This document shows positions 27,031 to 35,494 of a stretch of 64,000 nt of DNA, piece by piece. The notes under the pieces were generated by a model. The model was given only the letters and a program-made list of their open reading frames with translations, was not told the DNA's origin and did not search any database. Position 1 is the stretch's first letter. Every line of letters begins with the position of its first letter. The position numbers were made by a program, and so were the translations under genes. Origin of the DNA: Streptomyces sp. NBS 14/10. GTDB taxonomy: Bacteria; Actinomycetota; Actinomycetes; Streptomycetales; Streptomycetaceae. The stretch covers positions 731,371 through 795,370 of the forward strand of contig NZ_NCSM01000007.1 of the NCBI RefSeq assembly GCF_002224125.1. The letters are read 5' to 3'.

Positions 27031-30000
27031 GTGCAGTTGCGGGGAAGCCGAGGACGAACATCGAGGGCGGCCGGAGCCACGGCCATGGCCGCCGCCGTGA
27101 TCGGCGGACTGCTGGGCGGCGCGCCGGGCGCGGCCGCCACGCCCCAAAAGCCGGATGCCCGCGGCGCCCCCGGCACCTCGACGACGGACCGCGAGAGCGA
27201 CGGCGCCGTGCCGCCCGTATGGCCGCGCCCGCAGTCGCTGCGCGCCCAGGGGTCCGGCGTGAGCGTGAGCAAGGAGGTCACGCTCATAGCCGACGCCGAC
27301 TCCGACCCGTACGCACTGGACGCGCTGCGCGCCCTGCTGCACGACGCCGGGGCGCGCATCGTCAACGAGGCCACCGAGCCCATACCCAAGGGAATGCCGC
27401 TGGCGGACGGTCTTGTGGTGCGCGTCGGCGGGCGGGGCGCCCAGAGCGCGCTGCGCGCCCTGGGCGCGCCCGAACGCGGCGATCTGCCCTCCGGCGGCTA
27501 CCGGCTCGCGACCGGCCAGGCGGCCGGGGTGCCGACGGTCGCGCTGTCCGGCGTCGGCCCGGACGGGCTCTTCCACGCCGTCCAGACGCTGCGCCAACTC
27601 CTGGTCCGGCCCGCACACGGCGCGGGCTCCTTCCCCGGGGTGACCGTGCGCGACTGGCCCGCCGCCACGGTGCGCGGCACCACCGAGGGCTTCTACGGCC
27701 AGCCCTGGTCCCACCAGGACCGGCTCGCCCAACTCGACTTCATGGGCCGTACCAAGCAGAACCGCTACCTCTACGCGCCCGGCGACGACCCCTACCGCCA
27801 GGCCCGCTGGCGCGACCCGTACCCCGCCGAGCGGCGCGAGGAGTTCCGGGAGCTGGCCGACCAGGCCCGCCGCAACCACGTCACCCTCGGCTGGGCTGTC
27901 TCGCCCGGCCAGGAGCTGTGCTTCTCCTCCGCCGAGGACCGCAGGGCGCTGCTGCGCAAGGTGGACGCCATGTGGGCGCTCGGGGTGCGCGCCTTCCAAC
28001 TCCAGTTCCAGGACGTCAGCTACAGCGAGTGGCACTGCGGGGCGGACGCCGACACCTACGGCTCGGGCCCCGAGGCGGCGGCCAAGGCACAGGCCGAGGT
28101 CGCCGGAGCGGTCGCCGCGCACCTGGCCGCGCGCCACCCGGACGCCGCCCCGCTCTCCTTGATGCCGACCGAGTACTACCAGGACGGCGCCACCGAATTC
28201 CGGCGCGCGCTGGCCGACCAGGTCGACCCCGGTGTGGAGATCGCCTGGACCGGCGTCGGGGTGGTGCCCAAGACCATCACCGGCAGCGAACTGGCGGGCG
28301 CCCGGTCCGCGTTCGGCCACCCACTGCTCACCATGGACAACTACCCGGTCAACGACTACGCCCAGGACCGGGTCTTCCTCGGCCCGTACACCGGGCGCGA
28401 CCCGGCCGTCGCCACCCAGTCCGCGGGGCTGCTCGCCAACGCCATGGAGCAGCCGACCGCCTCCCGTATCGCGCTGTTCACCGCCGCCGACTTCGCCTGG
28501 AACCCGCGTGGCTACCGCGCCCAGGAGTCCTGGCGGGCCGCCGTCGACGACCTGGCCGGGCCCGACCCGCGCGCCCGCGAGGCCCTGCGCGCGCTCGCGG
28601 GAAACGACGCGTCCTCGGTCCTCGGCGGCGAGGAGTCCGCGTATCTGCGCCCGCTGATCGACGCGTTCTGGACGGCGCTCGCCGGAGGCGAGGGGCAGCG
28701 GCTCGACCGGGCGGCGGACCGGCTGCGCTCGGCCTTCACCACGATGCGGGACGCCCCCGACCGGCTCGATACGACCCTGGGCGGCGAACTGGGCCCCTGG
28801 CTGGACCAATTGGGCCGCTACGGCGACGCCGGAGCGCAGGCCGTGGACATGCTCACCGCCCAGGCGCGCGGCGACGGGGCGGCGAGTTGGTCGGCCCGGA
28901 CCGCGGTGCAGGAACTGAACGGGAAGATCACGAAGAGCCGGGTGACCGTGGGCAAGGGCGTCCTGGGCCCCTTCCTGAAGGAAGCCCTCACCCGGGCCGA
29001 CGCCTGGACGGGCCTGGACGCCGCGGACCAGAAGTCGCTGCACACCTCCAAGGCCCAGCGCGCCGCCGCCGACGGCGACGCCGCGACCTCACTGGCCCCC
29101 ACCGGCCCGGTCACCGTGCGCTTCGACCGCGCCCGCCCGCTCACCGCCGTCTCCGCGCTCACCGGGCGCGCCGGCGTTTCGCCCGGCACCGTCTGGGCCC
29201 ATGTCCCCGACGAGGGCTGGCGGAAGCTCGGCGCGGTCTCCGCCAGCGGCTGGACCCAGCTCGCGGGCCGCGGCGTACGGGCCGACGCGGTACGGCTGGA
29301 CTGGGAGGCGGGCACGACACCGCCCGACGTATACGAGATCACCCCGTGGTTCGCCGACACCCCGGCCTCCGAGCTGCGGCTGTCCCGGGACACGGTCGAC
29401 GCCGAGACCGGCGGCCGCGCCGTCGTCGTCGAGGCCCACATCACCCCGCGCCGCCCCGAGGACATCCACGGCGAGCTGACCGTCCACGCGCCACGCGGCG
29501 TCCGCGTCACGGCCGACAAGACGGTGACCGCCCGGCGCGGATCCACCACGACCGCCCGGATCGAGGTTTCGATCCCGGATGAAACCAAAGCGGGCACTTT
29601 CACCGTCCCGGTGCGCTTCGGCTCACAGGAGACCTCGCTGACCGTACGGGCCTTCCCGCCCACCGGCGGCCCCGACCTGGCCCGCGCGGACGGCACGAAA
29701 GCGACGTCGTCGGCCGATGAGACCGCCGACTTCCCGGCCTCCGCCGCGATCGACGGCGACCCCGCCACCCGCTGGTCCTCCCCCGCCGACGACGGCGCCT
29801 GGCTCCAGCTTGAGCTCGCCCGCCCGGCCCGGGTCGGCCGGCTCGATCTGCACTGGCAGGACGCCTACGCCAGCCGCTACCGCGTCCAGGTCTCGGCCGA
29901 CGGCCGCACCTGGCGCACCGCGGCCACCGTCTCCGACGGCCGGGGCGGGCACGAAACCGTCCGGATGGACGCCCCCGGCACCCGCTTCATCCGCGTCCAG

Positions 30001-30072
30001 GGCGCCGAGCGCGCCACCCGCTTCGGCTACTCCTTGTGGTCGGTCGCGGCGTACGCGGTGAAGGCGGACTGA
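27031..30072 (+). CDS. Secreted GH84 beta-N-acetylglucosaminidase with CBM32
   Basis: Exported enzyme of 1013 residues related to GH84 hexosaminidases/O-GlcNAcases. A signal peptide (GAPGAAA cleavage region) is followed by the N-terminal hexosaminidase-like domain and a catalytic barrel beginning GTTEGFYGQPW near residue 217. The region continues with the substrate-binding NYPVNDY and ends near 490. A NEW3/Ig-like module lies near 780-890, and a C-terminal F5/8 type C (CBM32) domain ends WSVAAYAV. The paired catalytic aspartates of GH84 read Gln327-Asp328 (FQDV), so the acid/base is kept but its neighbour is changed. The GTG at 27031 has GAGGAGAA upstream. Confidence 0.88.
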   Translation: MQLRGSRGRTSRAAGATAMAAAVIGGLLGGAPGAAATPQKPDARGAPGTSTTDRESDGAVPPVWPRPQSLRAQGSGVSVSKEVTLIADADSDPYALDALRALLHDAGARIVNEATEPIPKGMPLADGLVVRVGGRGAQSALRALGAPERGDLPSGGYRLATGQAAGVPTVALSGVGPDGLFHAVQTLRQLLVRPAHGAGSFPGVTVRDWPAATVRGTTEGFYGQPWSHQDRLAQLDFMGRTKQNRYLYAPGDDPYRQARWRDPYPAERREEFRELADQARRNHVTLGWAVSPGQELCFSSAEDRRALLRKVDAMWALGVRAFQLQFQDVSYSEWHCGADADTYGSGPEAAAKAQAEVAGAVAAHLAARHPDAAPLSLMPTEYYQDGATEFRRALADQVDPGVEIAWTGVGVVPKTITGSELAGARSAFGHPLLTMDNYPVNDYAQDRVFLGPYTGRDPAVATQSAGLLANAMEQPTASRIALFTAADFAWNPRGYRAQESWRAAVDDLAGPDPRAREALRALAGNDASSVLGGEESAYLRPLIDAFWTALAGGEGQRLDRAADRLRSAFTTMRDAPDRLDTTLGGELGPWLDQLGRYGDAGAQAVDMLTAQARGDGAASWSARTAVQELNGKITKSRVTVGKGVLGPFLKEALTRADAWTGLDAADQKSLHTSKAQRAAADGDAATSLAPTGPVTVRFDRARPLTAVSALTGRAGVSPGTVWAHVPDEGWRKLGAVSASGWTQLAGRGVRADAVRLDWEAGTTPPDVYEITPWFADTPASELRLSRDTVDAETGGRAVVVEAHITPRRPEDIHGELTVHAPRGVRVTADKTVTARRGSTTTARIEVSIPDETKAGTFTVPVRFGSQETSLTVRAFPPTGGPDLARADGTKATSSADETADFPASAAIDGDPATRWSSPADDGAWLQLELARPARVGRLDLHWQDAYASRYRVQVSADGRTWRTAATVSDGRGGHETVRMDAPGTRFIRVQGAERATRFGYSLWSVAAYAVKAD

Positions 30073-30115
30073 CGAGCCCCGCGGGCCGCGGGACCGTACA
30101 GCGCGCAGCACAGCA

Positions 30116-30145
30116 CGTGGCCCCCGCTCCGCCGCGGGGGCCACG
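30116..30145. terminator. Bidirectional 12-bp stem terminator
   Basis: CGTGGCCCCCGC (30116-30127) pairs perfectly with 30134-30145 across a 6-base loop, between the convergent GH84 and HNH genes. Confidence 0.85.
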
Positions 30146-30204
30146 GTCCACGGACTCGCCGCGCATACACCGCGCAGGCACGCAGACATGACGATGGCCC
30201 GGTC

Positions 30205-30741
30205 TCAGGCAGATTTGCCGTCGATCCGGGCCATGGCGTCTTCCGCGCCGTACGGCTGCAGGTATGGCAGCCAGCGCGGGTCCCTATGCCCTGTGCCGAT
30301 GATCCGCCAGGCGAGGCCCGACGGCGGCGCCGGCTGATGGCGCAGCCGCCAGCCGATCTCCGCGACATGGCGGTCGGCTTTGACATGGTTGCAGCGACGG
30401 CACGCGGCCACCACGTTCTCCCACGTGTGCTGGCCGCCGCGGCTGCGGGGGATCACGTGGTCGACGCTGGTCGCCACGCCACCGCAGTACGCACATCGCC
30501 CGCCGTCGCGGGCGAACAGGGCACGGCGGGTGAGTGGCACGGGGCCCCGGTAGGGCATCCGGACGAATCGCTTCAAGCGGACCACGCTGGGTGCGGGTAT
30601 GACACGGGTCGCGCTGTGCATCAGGGCGCCTGAGTCCTCAAGGCTGACGGCCTTGTCGTTGAGGACGAGTACGAGCGCGCGGCGGAGCGGTACGACGCCG
30701 AGCGGCTCGTACGACGCGTTGAGGACCAGGACATGCGGCAC
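30205..30741 (-). CDS. HNH endonuclease family protein
   Basis: HNH-type nuclease of 178 residues, the conserved solitary actinobacterial form that starts MPHVLVLNASYEPLGVV. The N-terminal 70 residues are a small beta-rich domain. The HNH motif occupies about 92-130: zinc-binding CAYCGG and CRRCN flank SVDHVIPRSRGG with the catalytic histidine and NVV asparagine. These proteins are widespread and chromosomal, and their biological role is unclear. It does not look like a homing or phage gene here. It converges on the GH84 gene. Confidence 0.9.
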   Translation of the reverse strand: MPHVLVLNASYEPLGVVPLRRALVLVLNDKAVSLEDSGALMHSATRVIPAPSVVRLKRFVRMPYRGPVPLTRRALFARDGGRCAYCGGVATSVDHVIPRSRGGQHTWENVVAACRRCNHVKADRHVAEIGWRLRHQPAPPSGLAWRIIGTGHRDPRWLPYLQPYGAEDAMARIDGKSA

Positions 30742-31122
30742 GGGTGCCTCCTTGTACGCCGGCGGCGCGTGGCTCGCGCCGGGACGATCTCCCCCAGTTT
30801 CCCCTGAACCCCGGCCGGAACGCCACCATCACCGGGTTAACGGTTGAGAGGCATTTCCGCGTACCGCCCGCATACCGCCGGAAGAGCGGAATTCGGCGGC
30901 CGTCAGGGCCCGCGGGCACCCATGAGAGTGGCGAGAATCACGGGTTGCCCGGGGCCACGGCGGAAATCGCCCGGCTGACGCCCTCACCCCGCTCTTGTAC
31001 GCCCCCTCGGCGCCCTCACGCGCTCTCGAACACAGGAACGGCACATTCCCGGGCCCGGCTACTGTGTGAGGGGTTGCCCGCCGGTCCTCCGTCCGGGCAT
31101 GTCGCACATGAAGGGTCTCGCT
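30742..31122. other. Divergent intergenic region
   Basis: This stretch lies between the HNH nuclease start and the mechanosensitive channel start. It holds no convincing gene. TACTGT near 31060 could be a -10 element for the channel gene, but a matching -35 was not clear. Confidence 0.35.
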
Positions 31123-32226
31123 GTGTTCTGGTCCGCTGCTCCGGCCGCAGACGCCACGCCTACTCCCACTCCCAGCAATCCCAGCACCCCCACCACGCTG
31201 AAGGACGCGCAGGAGAGCGCCACCAACGCCGCGGGCTGGGTGGAGGAGAACTGGTCCACCTGGCTCAGCATCGGGCTGCGCATCGCCCTGATCCTGGTGA
31301 TCGCGCTCGTGCTGCGGACCGTGGTGCGGCGCGCGATCACCAAGCTGATAGAGCGCATGAACCGCACCGCCCAGGCCGTGGACGGCACGGCCCTCGCCGG
31401 CCTGCTGGTCAACGCGGAGCGGCGGCGCCAGCGGTCCGCGGCGATCGGCTCGGTGCTGCGCTCCGTCGCCTCGTTCCTGATCATGGGCACCGCGGCGCTG
31501 ATGATCCTCTCGACGCTGCAGATCAATCTCGCGCCGCTGCTGGCCAGCGCCGGTGTCGCGGGTGTCGCCCTCGGTTTCGGCGCCCGCAACCTGGTCACCG
31601 ACTTTCTGTCCGGCGTGTTCATGATCCTGGAGGACCAGTACGGGGTCGGCGACTCGATCGACGCCGGGGTGGCCTCCGGCGAGGTGATCGAGGTCGGGCT
31701 GCGCGTCACCAAGCTGCGCGGCGACAACGGCGAGATCTGGTACGTGCGCAACGGCGAGGTCAAGCGGATCGGCAACCTCAGCCAGGGCTGGGCCACGGCC
31801 GGCGTGGACGTCCAGATCCGCGCGGACGAGGACCTGGAGCAGGTCCGCGCGCTGATCACGCAGGTCGGCGTGGACATGGCCAAGGAAGAGCCCTGGAACG
31901 AGCGGCTGTGGGAGCCGATCGAGGTCCTGGGGCTGGACGCGGTCTACCTGGACTCCATGGTCGTGAAGGTGACGGCGCGGACCATGCCGGGCAAGGCGCT
32001 CGGCGTCGAGCGCGAACTGCGCTGGCGGATCAAGAAGGCGCTGGACGAGGCGGGGATCCGCATCGTCGGCCGCCCCCTGGACCCGGATCTGCAGCCCGAG
32101 GACGCCGCCAACCCGGCCACGACGACGACCGTCGCGGCGCCGTCGGCCCTGTCCAACCCCGACTCCGCACAGGCCCAGGCCGCGTCCCCGATCCCGCCGC
32201 CCGCCGCACCGCCGGTGCCGAAGTAG
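31123..32226 (+). CDS. MscS-family mechanosensitive channel
   Basis: Small-conductance mechanosensitive channel of about 367 residues that relieves osmotic pressure in the cytoplasmic membrane. Three hydrophobic helices lie near 38-60, 120-145 and 148-175. The third is the pore-lining segment running into ARNLVTDFLSGVFMILEDQ, followed by the beta domain (YGVGDSIDAG) typical of MscS. The C-terminal 45 residues are Pro/Ala-rich. The start is uncertain: GTG at 31123 has AAGGG 8 bases upstream, while ATGs at 31099 and 31108 lack a good ribosome-binding site. Confidence 0.88.
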   Translation: MFWSAAPAADATPTPTPSNPSTPTTLKDAQESATNAAGWVEENWSTWLSIGLRIALILVIALVLRTVVRRAITKLIERMNRTAQAVDGTALAGLLVNAERRRQRSAAIGSVLRSVASFLIMGTAALMILSTLQINLAPLLASAGVAGVALGFGARNLVTDFLSGVFMILEDQYGVGDSIDAGVASGEVIEVGLRVTKLRGDNGEIWYVRNGEVKRIGNLSQGWATAGVDVQIRADEDLEQVRALITQVGVDMAKEEPWNERLWEPIEVLGLDAVYLDSMVVKVTARTMPGKALGVERELRWRIKKALDEAGIRIVGRPLDPDLQPEDAANPATTTTVAAPSALSNPDSAQAQAASPIPPPAAPPVPK

Positions 32227-32646
32227 TGGCCGACGGAACGACAGCCGTCTGCTCCGGCGCATGCCATGGCGCCGGAGCAGGGGCAGGCCGGTTTAGCCCG
32301 ATCGTGTGATGGTCTGCTGCTGAGCTTGCGGCGCCCTCGGCGGGCCGGGATAGCGTTGCTGTGCGATCTGGGACGCCGGGTACGGCGCCAGCGTGCGGGG
32401 CCCCTGCTTCACCAGAGCGATGGTTCAGGGCCTCCCCGTCGCCTCTGGCTGTACCCAAATGGCCAGGTCGTGAGGGACTCTGCCCTTCCGGATCGGACCA
32501 CGGACGCGATCCGTGTCGCCGCCCGGTTGCGAAAGCGGACGACCAGTGCGCCCAAGACCGTTCGGGGCGTGCCAGTGCGCGGACTCTTTCCCGCTCACCG
32601 TCAAGGAACGGTCGGAGGTGGTCTGCAGCCATCAAGCCGCTGCCGG
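32227..32646. other. Gap with no intact gene; possible decayed sequence
   Basis: This 420-bp stretch has weaker third-position GC bias than its surroundings. Open frames on both strands are interrupted or lack a start. On the minus strand a short frame ending near 32290 (QRYPGPPRAPQAQQQ) looks like a protein C-terminus. I could not tie it to a known family or transposase. It probably represents a decayed gene or old insertion. Confidence 0.4.
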
Positions 32647-32811
32647 TCAGAGTCTTGACTGGATGTCGTAGCTGATCTGCGCGGGCCCGGCGGCCAGCCG
32701 CGCCGCCCGAACCCTCGTCCCCGCCGCCTCGGCCGCGGGGACGAGGAGGGCCGTGCCCACCCCGAGCGCGGCGCGGACGGCGAGCGACTTCAGAGTCCTG
32801 GGAGCGCGCAT
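32647..32811 (-). pseudogene. Truncated secreted-protein gene start
   Basis: A 54-codon frame starting ATG at 32811 with GAGGA six bases upstream. It encodes a textbook signal peptide (MRAPRTLKSLAVRAALGVG, then a hydrophobic core to PAAEAAG) followed by only about 25 residues before TGA. The strong start signals and the abrupt end next to a decayed gap suggest the 5' remnant of a longer secreted-protein gene. It begins 46 bp after the stop of the exported protease-like gene on the same strand, so they may once have been co-transcribed. A genuine small secreted peptide cannot be excluded. Confidence 0.5.
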
Positions 32812-32857
32812 GATGGTTCCTCAATTCCGGTGTGGATGGCGTCGCGTCAGCCGTGGG

Positions 32858-33928
32858 TCAGCTGTCGGCGACCCGGTAGTAGAAGTCCCTGAACTCGGTG
32901 TTGATGTAGGGGCTCTGAAGCCAGCCGCTGGGCTGGTGAATGCTCGTCACACCGTTGACATAGCCGAGCGTGGTATCGGGGTCGACGTTCATCAGCCAGC
33001 GGCCGCCCCGGGAGAGCCCGCCGTCCGACGGGGCGCAGGGCAGCTCGATGCCCCCGAAGGAGGCGGGGCGGGTGTAGCCGCCGCACCCGGAGGGGATCTG
33101 CCCGTTGACGGAGTATCCGTTGGCGCTCACGAACACTTCCCTGGGCTGGTTCCAGGCGAAGCCGTCGCCGCCGACCCTGTCGACGAGCCGTTGGCCGGAC
33201 TCGTTGGGGTGGGTGGTGGCCAGCCCGAAGTCGTAGTTCATATTGCCGTCGTCGATCCACGCGTTGAACGTGTATCCCCAGTCGCCGACGAACTTGCCGT
33301 AGGGCGCGCTCCCCCTGAAGTAGCCAGGAATGAACACCCAGTTGTTCATCCAGGCATGCGCCGCCCTGCTGTACACACAGCTGCCGGAGGTGACCACCAG
33401 CCGGCGCGAACCGCTGTTCAGCGGATTGCCGTCGCAGGCCTTGTCCTTGCCGTCGAACGGATCGACGTAGAAGATCCGCCCGACCCGGATCGGGATCTCG
33501 TCGGAGGCGGTGGGCGCCCCCGGACTGCTCGCCGCGGCCGGAGGTACGGAGCCGGGCTCGTCGGCGGGGGCCGCGATCTGCCGCTGGGCGTGCTCGATGG
33601 CGCCCCGGGACGGACCGCTGCCCTGATACGCGGCGTGCCGCATCCGCTCCGGCGTCCAGTAGGCCCGGACCGCCTCGGCGGCCTGGGCCCGGGCTGCGCC
33701 CCGGCCGCCCCCGGCCTGTGCACCCGTCAGCGCGGCCGAGGCCGCGCCGGCGCCGTTCGCCCCGGCCGGGCCATGAGCCCCGGCCGGACCGCTCGATCCG
33801 CTCTGGGCGCCCGAGCCGCCCGGCCCGTGCGCGCCGTCCGACGCGGCCCGTGCGCCGCCGGCCCCGGCGGCAACCGCGAGCAGCACGGCGATGAGCACCG
33901 CGAGCGGCCCTCGTGAGGCTGTTTTCAT
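32858..33928 (-). CDS. Secreted trypsin-fold protein lacking the catalytic histidine
   Basis: Exported protein of 356 residues. A signal peptide (MKTASRGPLAVLIAVLLAV, cleavage near GGARA) is followed by a Gly/Ala/Ser-rich linker to about residue 100 and a chymotrypsin-like domain from about 155. The usual active-site block VVTAGHC reads VVTSGSC here, with Ser183 in place of the catalytic histidine. The aspartate block NYDFGLA is kept. The nucleophile region reads GGLSRGGRW instead of GSSGGPW. It is therefore probably an inactive protease homologue with a binding or regulatory role. The start at 33928 has a GGGGGGAG Shine-Dalgarno. Confidence 0.8.
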   Translation of the reverse strand: MKTASRGPLAVLIAVLLAVAAGAGGARAASDGAHGPGGSGAQSGSSGPAGAHGPAGANGAGAASAALTGAQAGGGRGAARAQAAEAVRAYWTPERMRHAAYQGSGPSRGAIEHAQRQIAAPADEPGSVPPAAASSPGAPTASDEIPIRVGRIFYVDPFDGKDKACDGNPLNSGSRRLVVTSGSCVYSRAAHAWMNNWVFIPGYFRGSAPYGKFVGDWGYTFNAWIDDGNMNYDFGLATTHPNESGQRLVDRVGGDGFAWNQPREVFVSANGYSVNGQIPSGCGGYTRPASFGGIELPCAPSDGGLSRGGRWLMNVDPDTTLGYVNGVTSIHQPSGWLQSPYINTEFRDFYYRVADS

Positions 33929-34100
33929 GCGCTCCCCCCTTCTCTCAATTGCGCGCGACGGTGGCAGGCACCGCTGGACCGCCACTGGAGGAACCCTCGC
34001 CTCCGGCCCCGGTCCGCACCGGCCGGCGGCCATGCCCCCACTCACCCGGCCGCACCCATTGACGCCTCACCGCCCCGCGCCTTACCTTGCTGTTCATCAA

Positions 34101-34115
34101 TAGGAAAGTTTCTTA
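34101..34115 (+). promoter_or_regulatory. CsnR-type operator upstream of csnR
   Basis: TAGGAAA-G-TTTCTTA is a near-perfect inverted repeat (one mismatch) 33 bp before the csnR start. It matches the AGGAAAGTTTCCT-like box that I recall for ROK repressors controlling chitosanase and csn genes in Streptomyces. This predicts autoregulation of the operon. Confidence 0.75.
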
Positions 34116-34147
34116 ACAGAGATACGAGCGATACGGGGGCACCCACC

Positions 34148-35350
34148 ATGGCCGCATCAGGCACTCCGGGAACGCCGCGCGTGCTGCGCGCCATGAACGA
34201 CCGGGCCGCGCTCGAACTGCTGGTCGCACACGGGCCGCTGACCAGGACCCGGCTCGGCGAGCTGACCGGGCTCTCCAAGCCCACCGCCTCCCAGCTGCTG
34301 ACCCGGCTGGAGGCCGCGGGACTGGTCCGGACGACCGGGAACGTCACCGGCCGCCCCGGGCCGAACGCCCAGCTGTACGAGATCAACCCGGCCGCCGCCC
34401 ATGTCGCGGCGCTCGCCGTCGACCAGGAGGGCATCACCGCCGCCGTCGCCGACATCACCGGCCAGGTCCTCGGCGAGCACCGGGTGAACGCCGAGGCGAC
34501 GGCCGAGTCGGTGCGCAACCGCACCGGCGAGCTCGTCGCCGAGGCCGTGGACGGCGCGCTGGCCGCCGCCGGGCTTGCCCGCGACGATCTGCGGCAGACG
34601 GTGATCGGCACCCCCGGCGCGCTCGACCCGCACACCGGGGTGCTGCGTTACGCACCCCACCTGCCGGGCTGGCAGTCCCGCACCATGCGGGACGAGCTGG
34701 CCGAGGTGCTGGGCACGCCCCTGGTGATCGAGAACGACGTCAATCTCGCGGCCGTCGCCGAGCAGCACCACGGCACGGCACAGGACTTCGACGACTTCGC
34801 GCTGGTCTGGGCGGACGAGGGCGTCGGTGCGGCCATCGTGCTCGGCGGCACCCTGCTGCGCGGGGCGACCGGCGGCGCCGGGGAGATCGGCTATATGCCG
34901 CTGCCGGGTGCCCCGCTCGCGCGTGGCGGGGACGACAGCGCCGCGCGGCCGGACGGGGGCGGGGGCTTCCAGAAGCTGGTCGGCTCCCCCGCCGTGGTCG
35001 AACTGGCCCGGGAGCACGGCATCCAGGCGCCCACCGCCACCAAGGCGCTCGCCTCCGCGCTGCGCACCCCCGGCGCGGGCGACGCCGTCCTCACCGAGCT
35101 GGCGCGCCGCCTGGCCACCGGGCTCGCCTCGGTCGTCGCCGTGGTCGACCCGGAGTTGGTGGTGCTCTCCGGGCAGGTCGCCCAGGCCGGCGGGGAGCGG
35201 CTGCGGGAGCTGGTCGAGGCCGAGATGACCGGGCTCGCGCTGCCCCGGCCGCAGCTGCGGATCAGCGCCGTCGAGGGGGATCCGATTCTCATCGGCGCGC
35301 TGCAGACGGCGCTCGCCGATGCCCGTCACACCGTCTTCGACACCGCCTGA
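34148..35350 (+). CDS. csnR: ROK-family transcriptional repressor of the csn operon
   Basis: DNA-binding repressor of 400 residues. It has an N-terminal MarR-like winged helix (LTRTRLGELTGLSKPTASQLL, residues 31-51) and a C-terminal ROK sugar-sensing domain (ENDVNLAAVAEQ; GTLLRGATGGAGEIG). The ROK zinc site is absent: the usual GEIGH histidine is Tyr and no CXCG motif follows. It heads a cluster in the csnR-E-F-G-H-K order described for S. coelicolor, where CsnR represses uptake and use of chitosan-derived glucosamine oligosaccharides. The operator at 34101-34115 suggests it represses its own operon. Confidence 0.85.
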   Translation: MAASGTPGTPRVLRAMNDRAALELLVAHGPLTRTRLGELTGLSKPTASQLLTRLEAAGLVRTTGNVTGRPGPNAQLYEINPAAAHVAALAVDQEGITAAVADITGQVLGEHRVNAEATAESVRNRTGELVAEAVDGALAAAGLARDDLRQTVIGTPGALDPHTGVLRYAPHLPGWQSRTMRDELAEVLGTPLVIENDVNLAAVAEQHHGTAQDFDDFALVWADEGVGAAIVLGGTLLRGATGGAGEIGYMPLPGAPLARGGDDSAARPDGGGGFQKLVGSPAVVELAREHGIQAPTATKALASALRTPGAGDAVLTELARRLATGLASVVAVVDPELVVLSGQVAQAGGERLRELVEAEMTGLALPRPQLRISAVEGDPILIGALQTALADARHTVFDTA

Positions 35351-35494
35351 CCCCGTCCTCCCGCCCCCGACCACGTCCCCCGTTCCCCTGTCCCCGACAA
35401 CACCTGGTCCCCGATCGCCGTACCCAACCCCCCGCCCGGCGCCACGCACCGCCGCTTCCCCTGCCGTTTCCCCCGTGCACAAGGAAGTCCGTCC

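Noticed and set aside
32266..32658. Possible transposase or insertion-sequence fragment in the gap after mscS
   Set aside because: No DDE or other transposase motif, terminal inverted repeat or target duplication was visible, so I only report decayed sequence.
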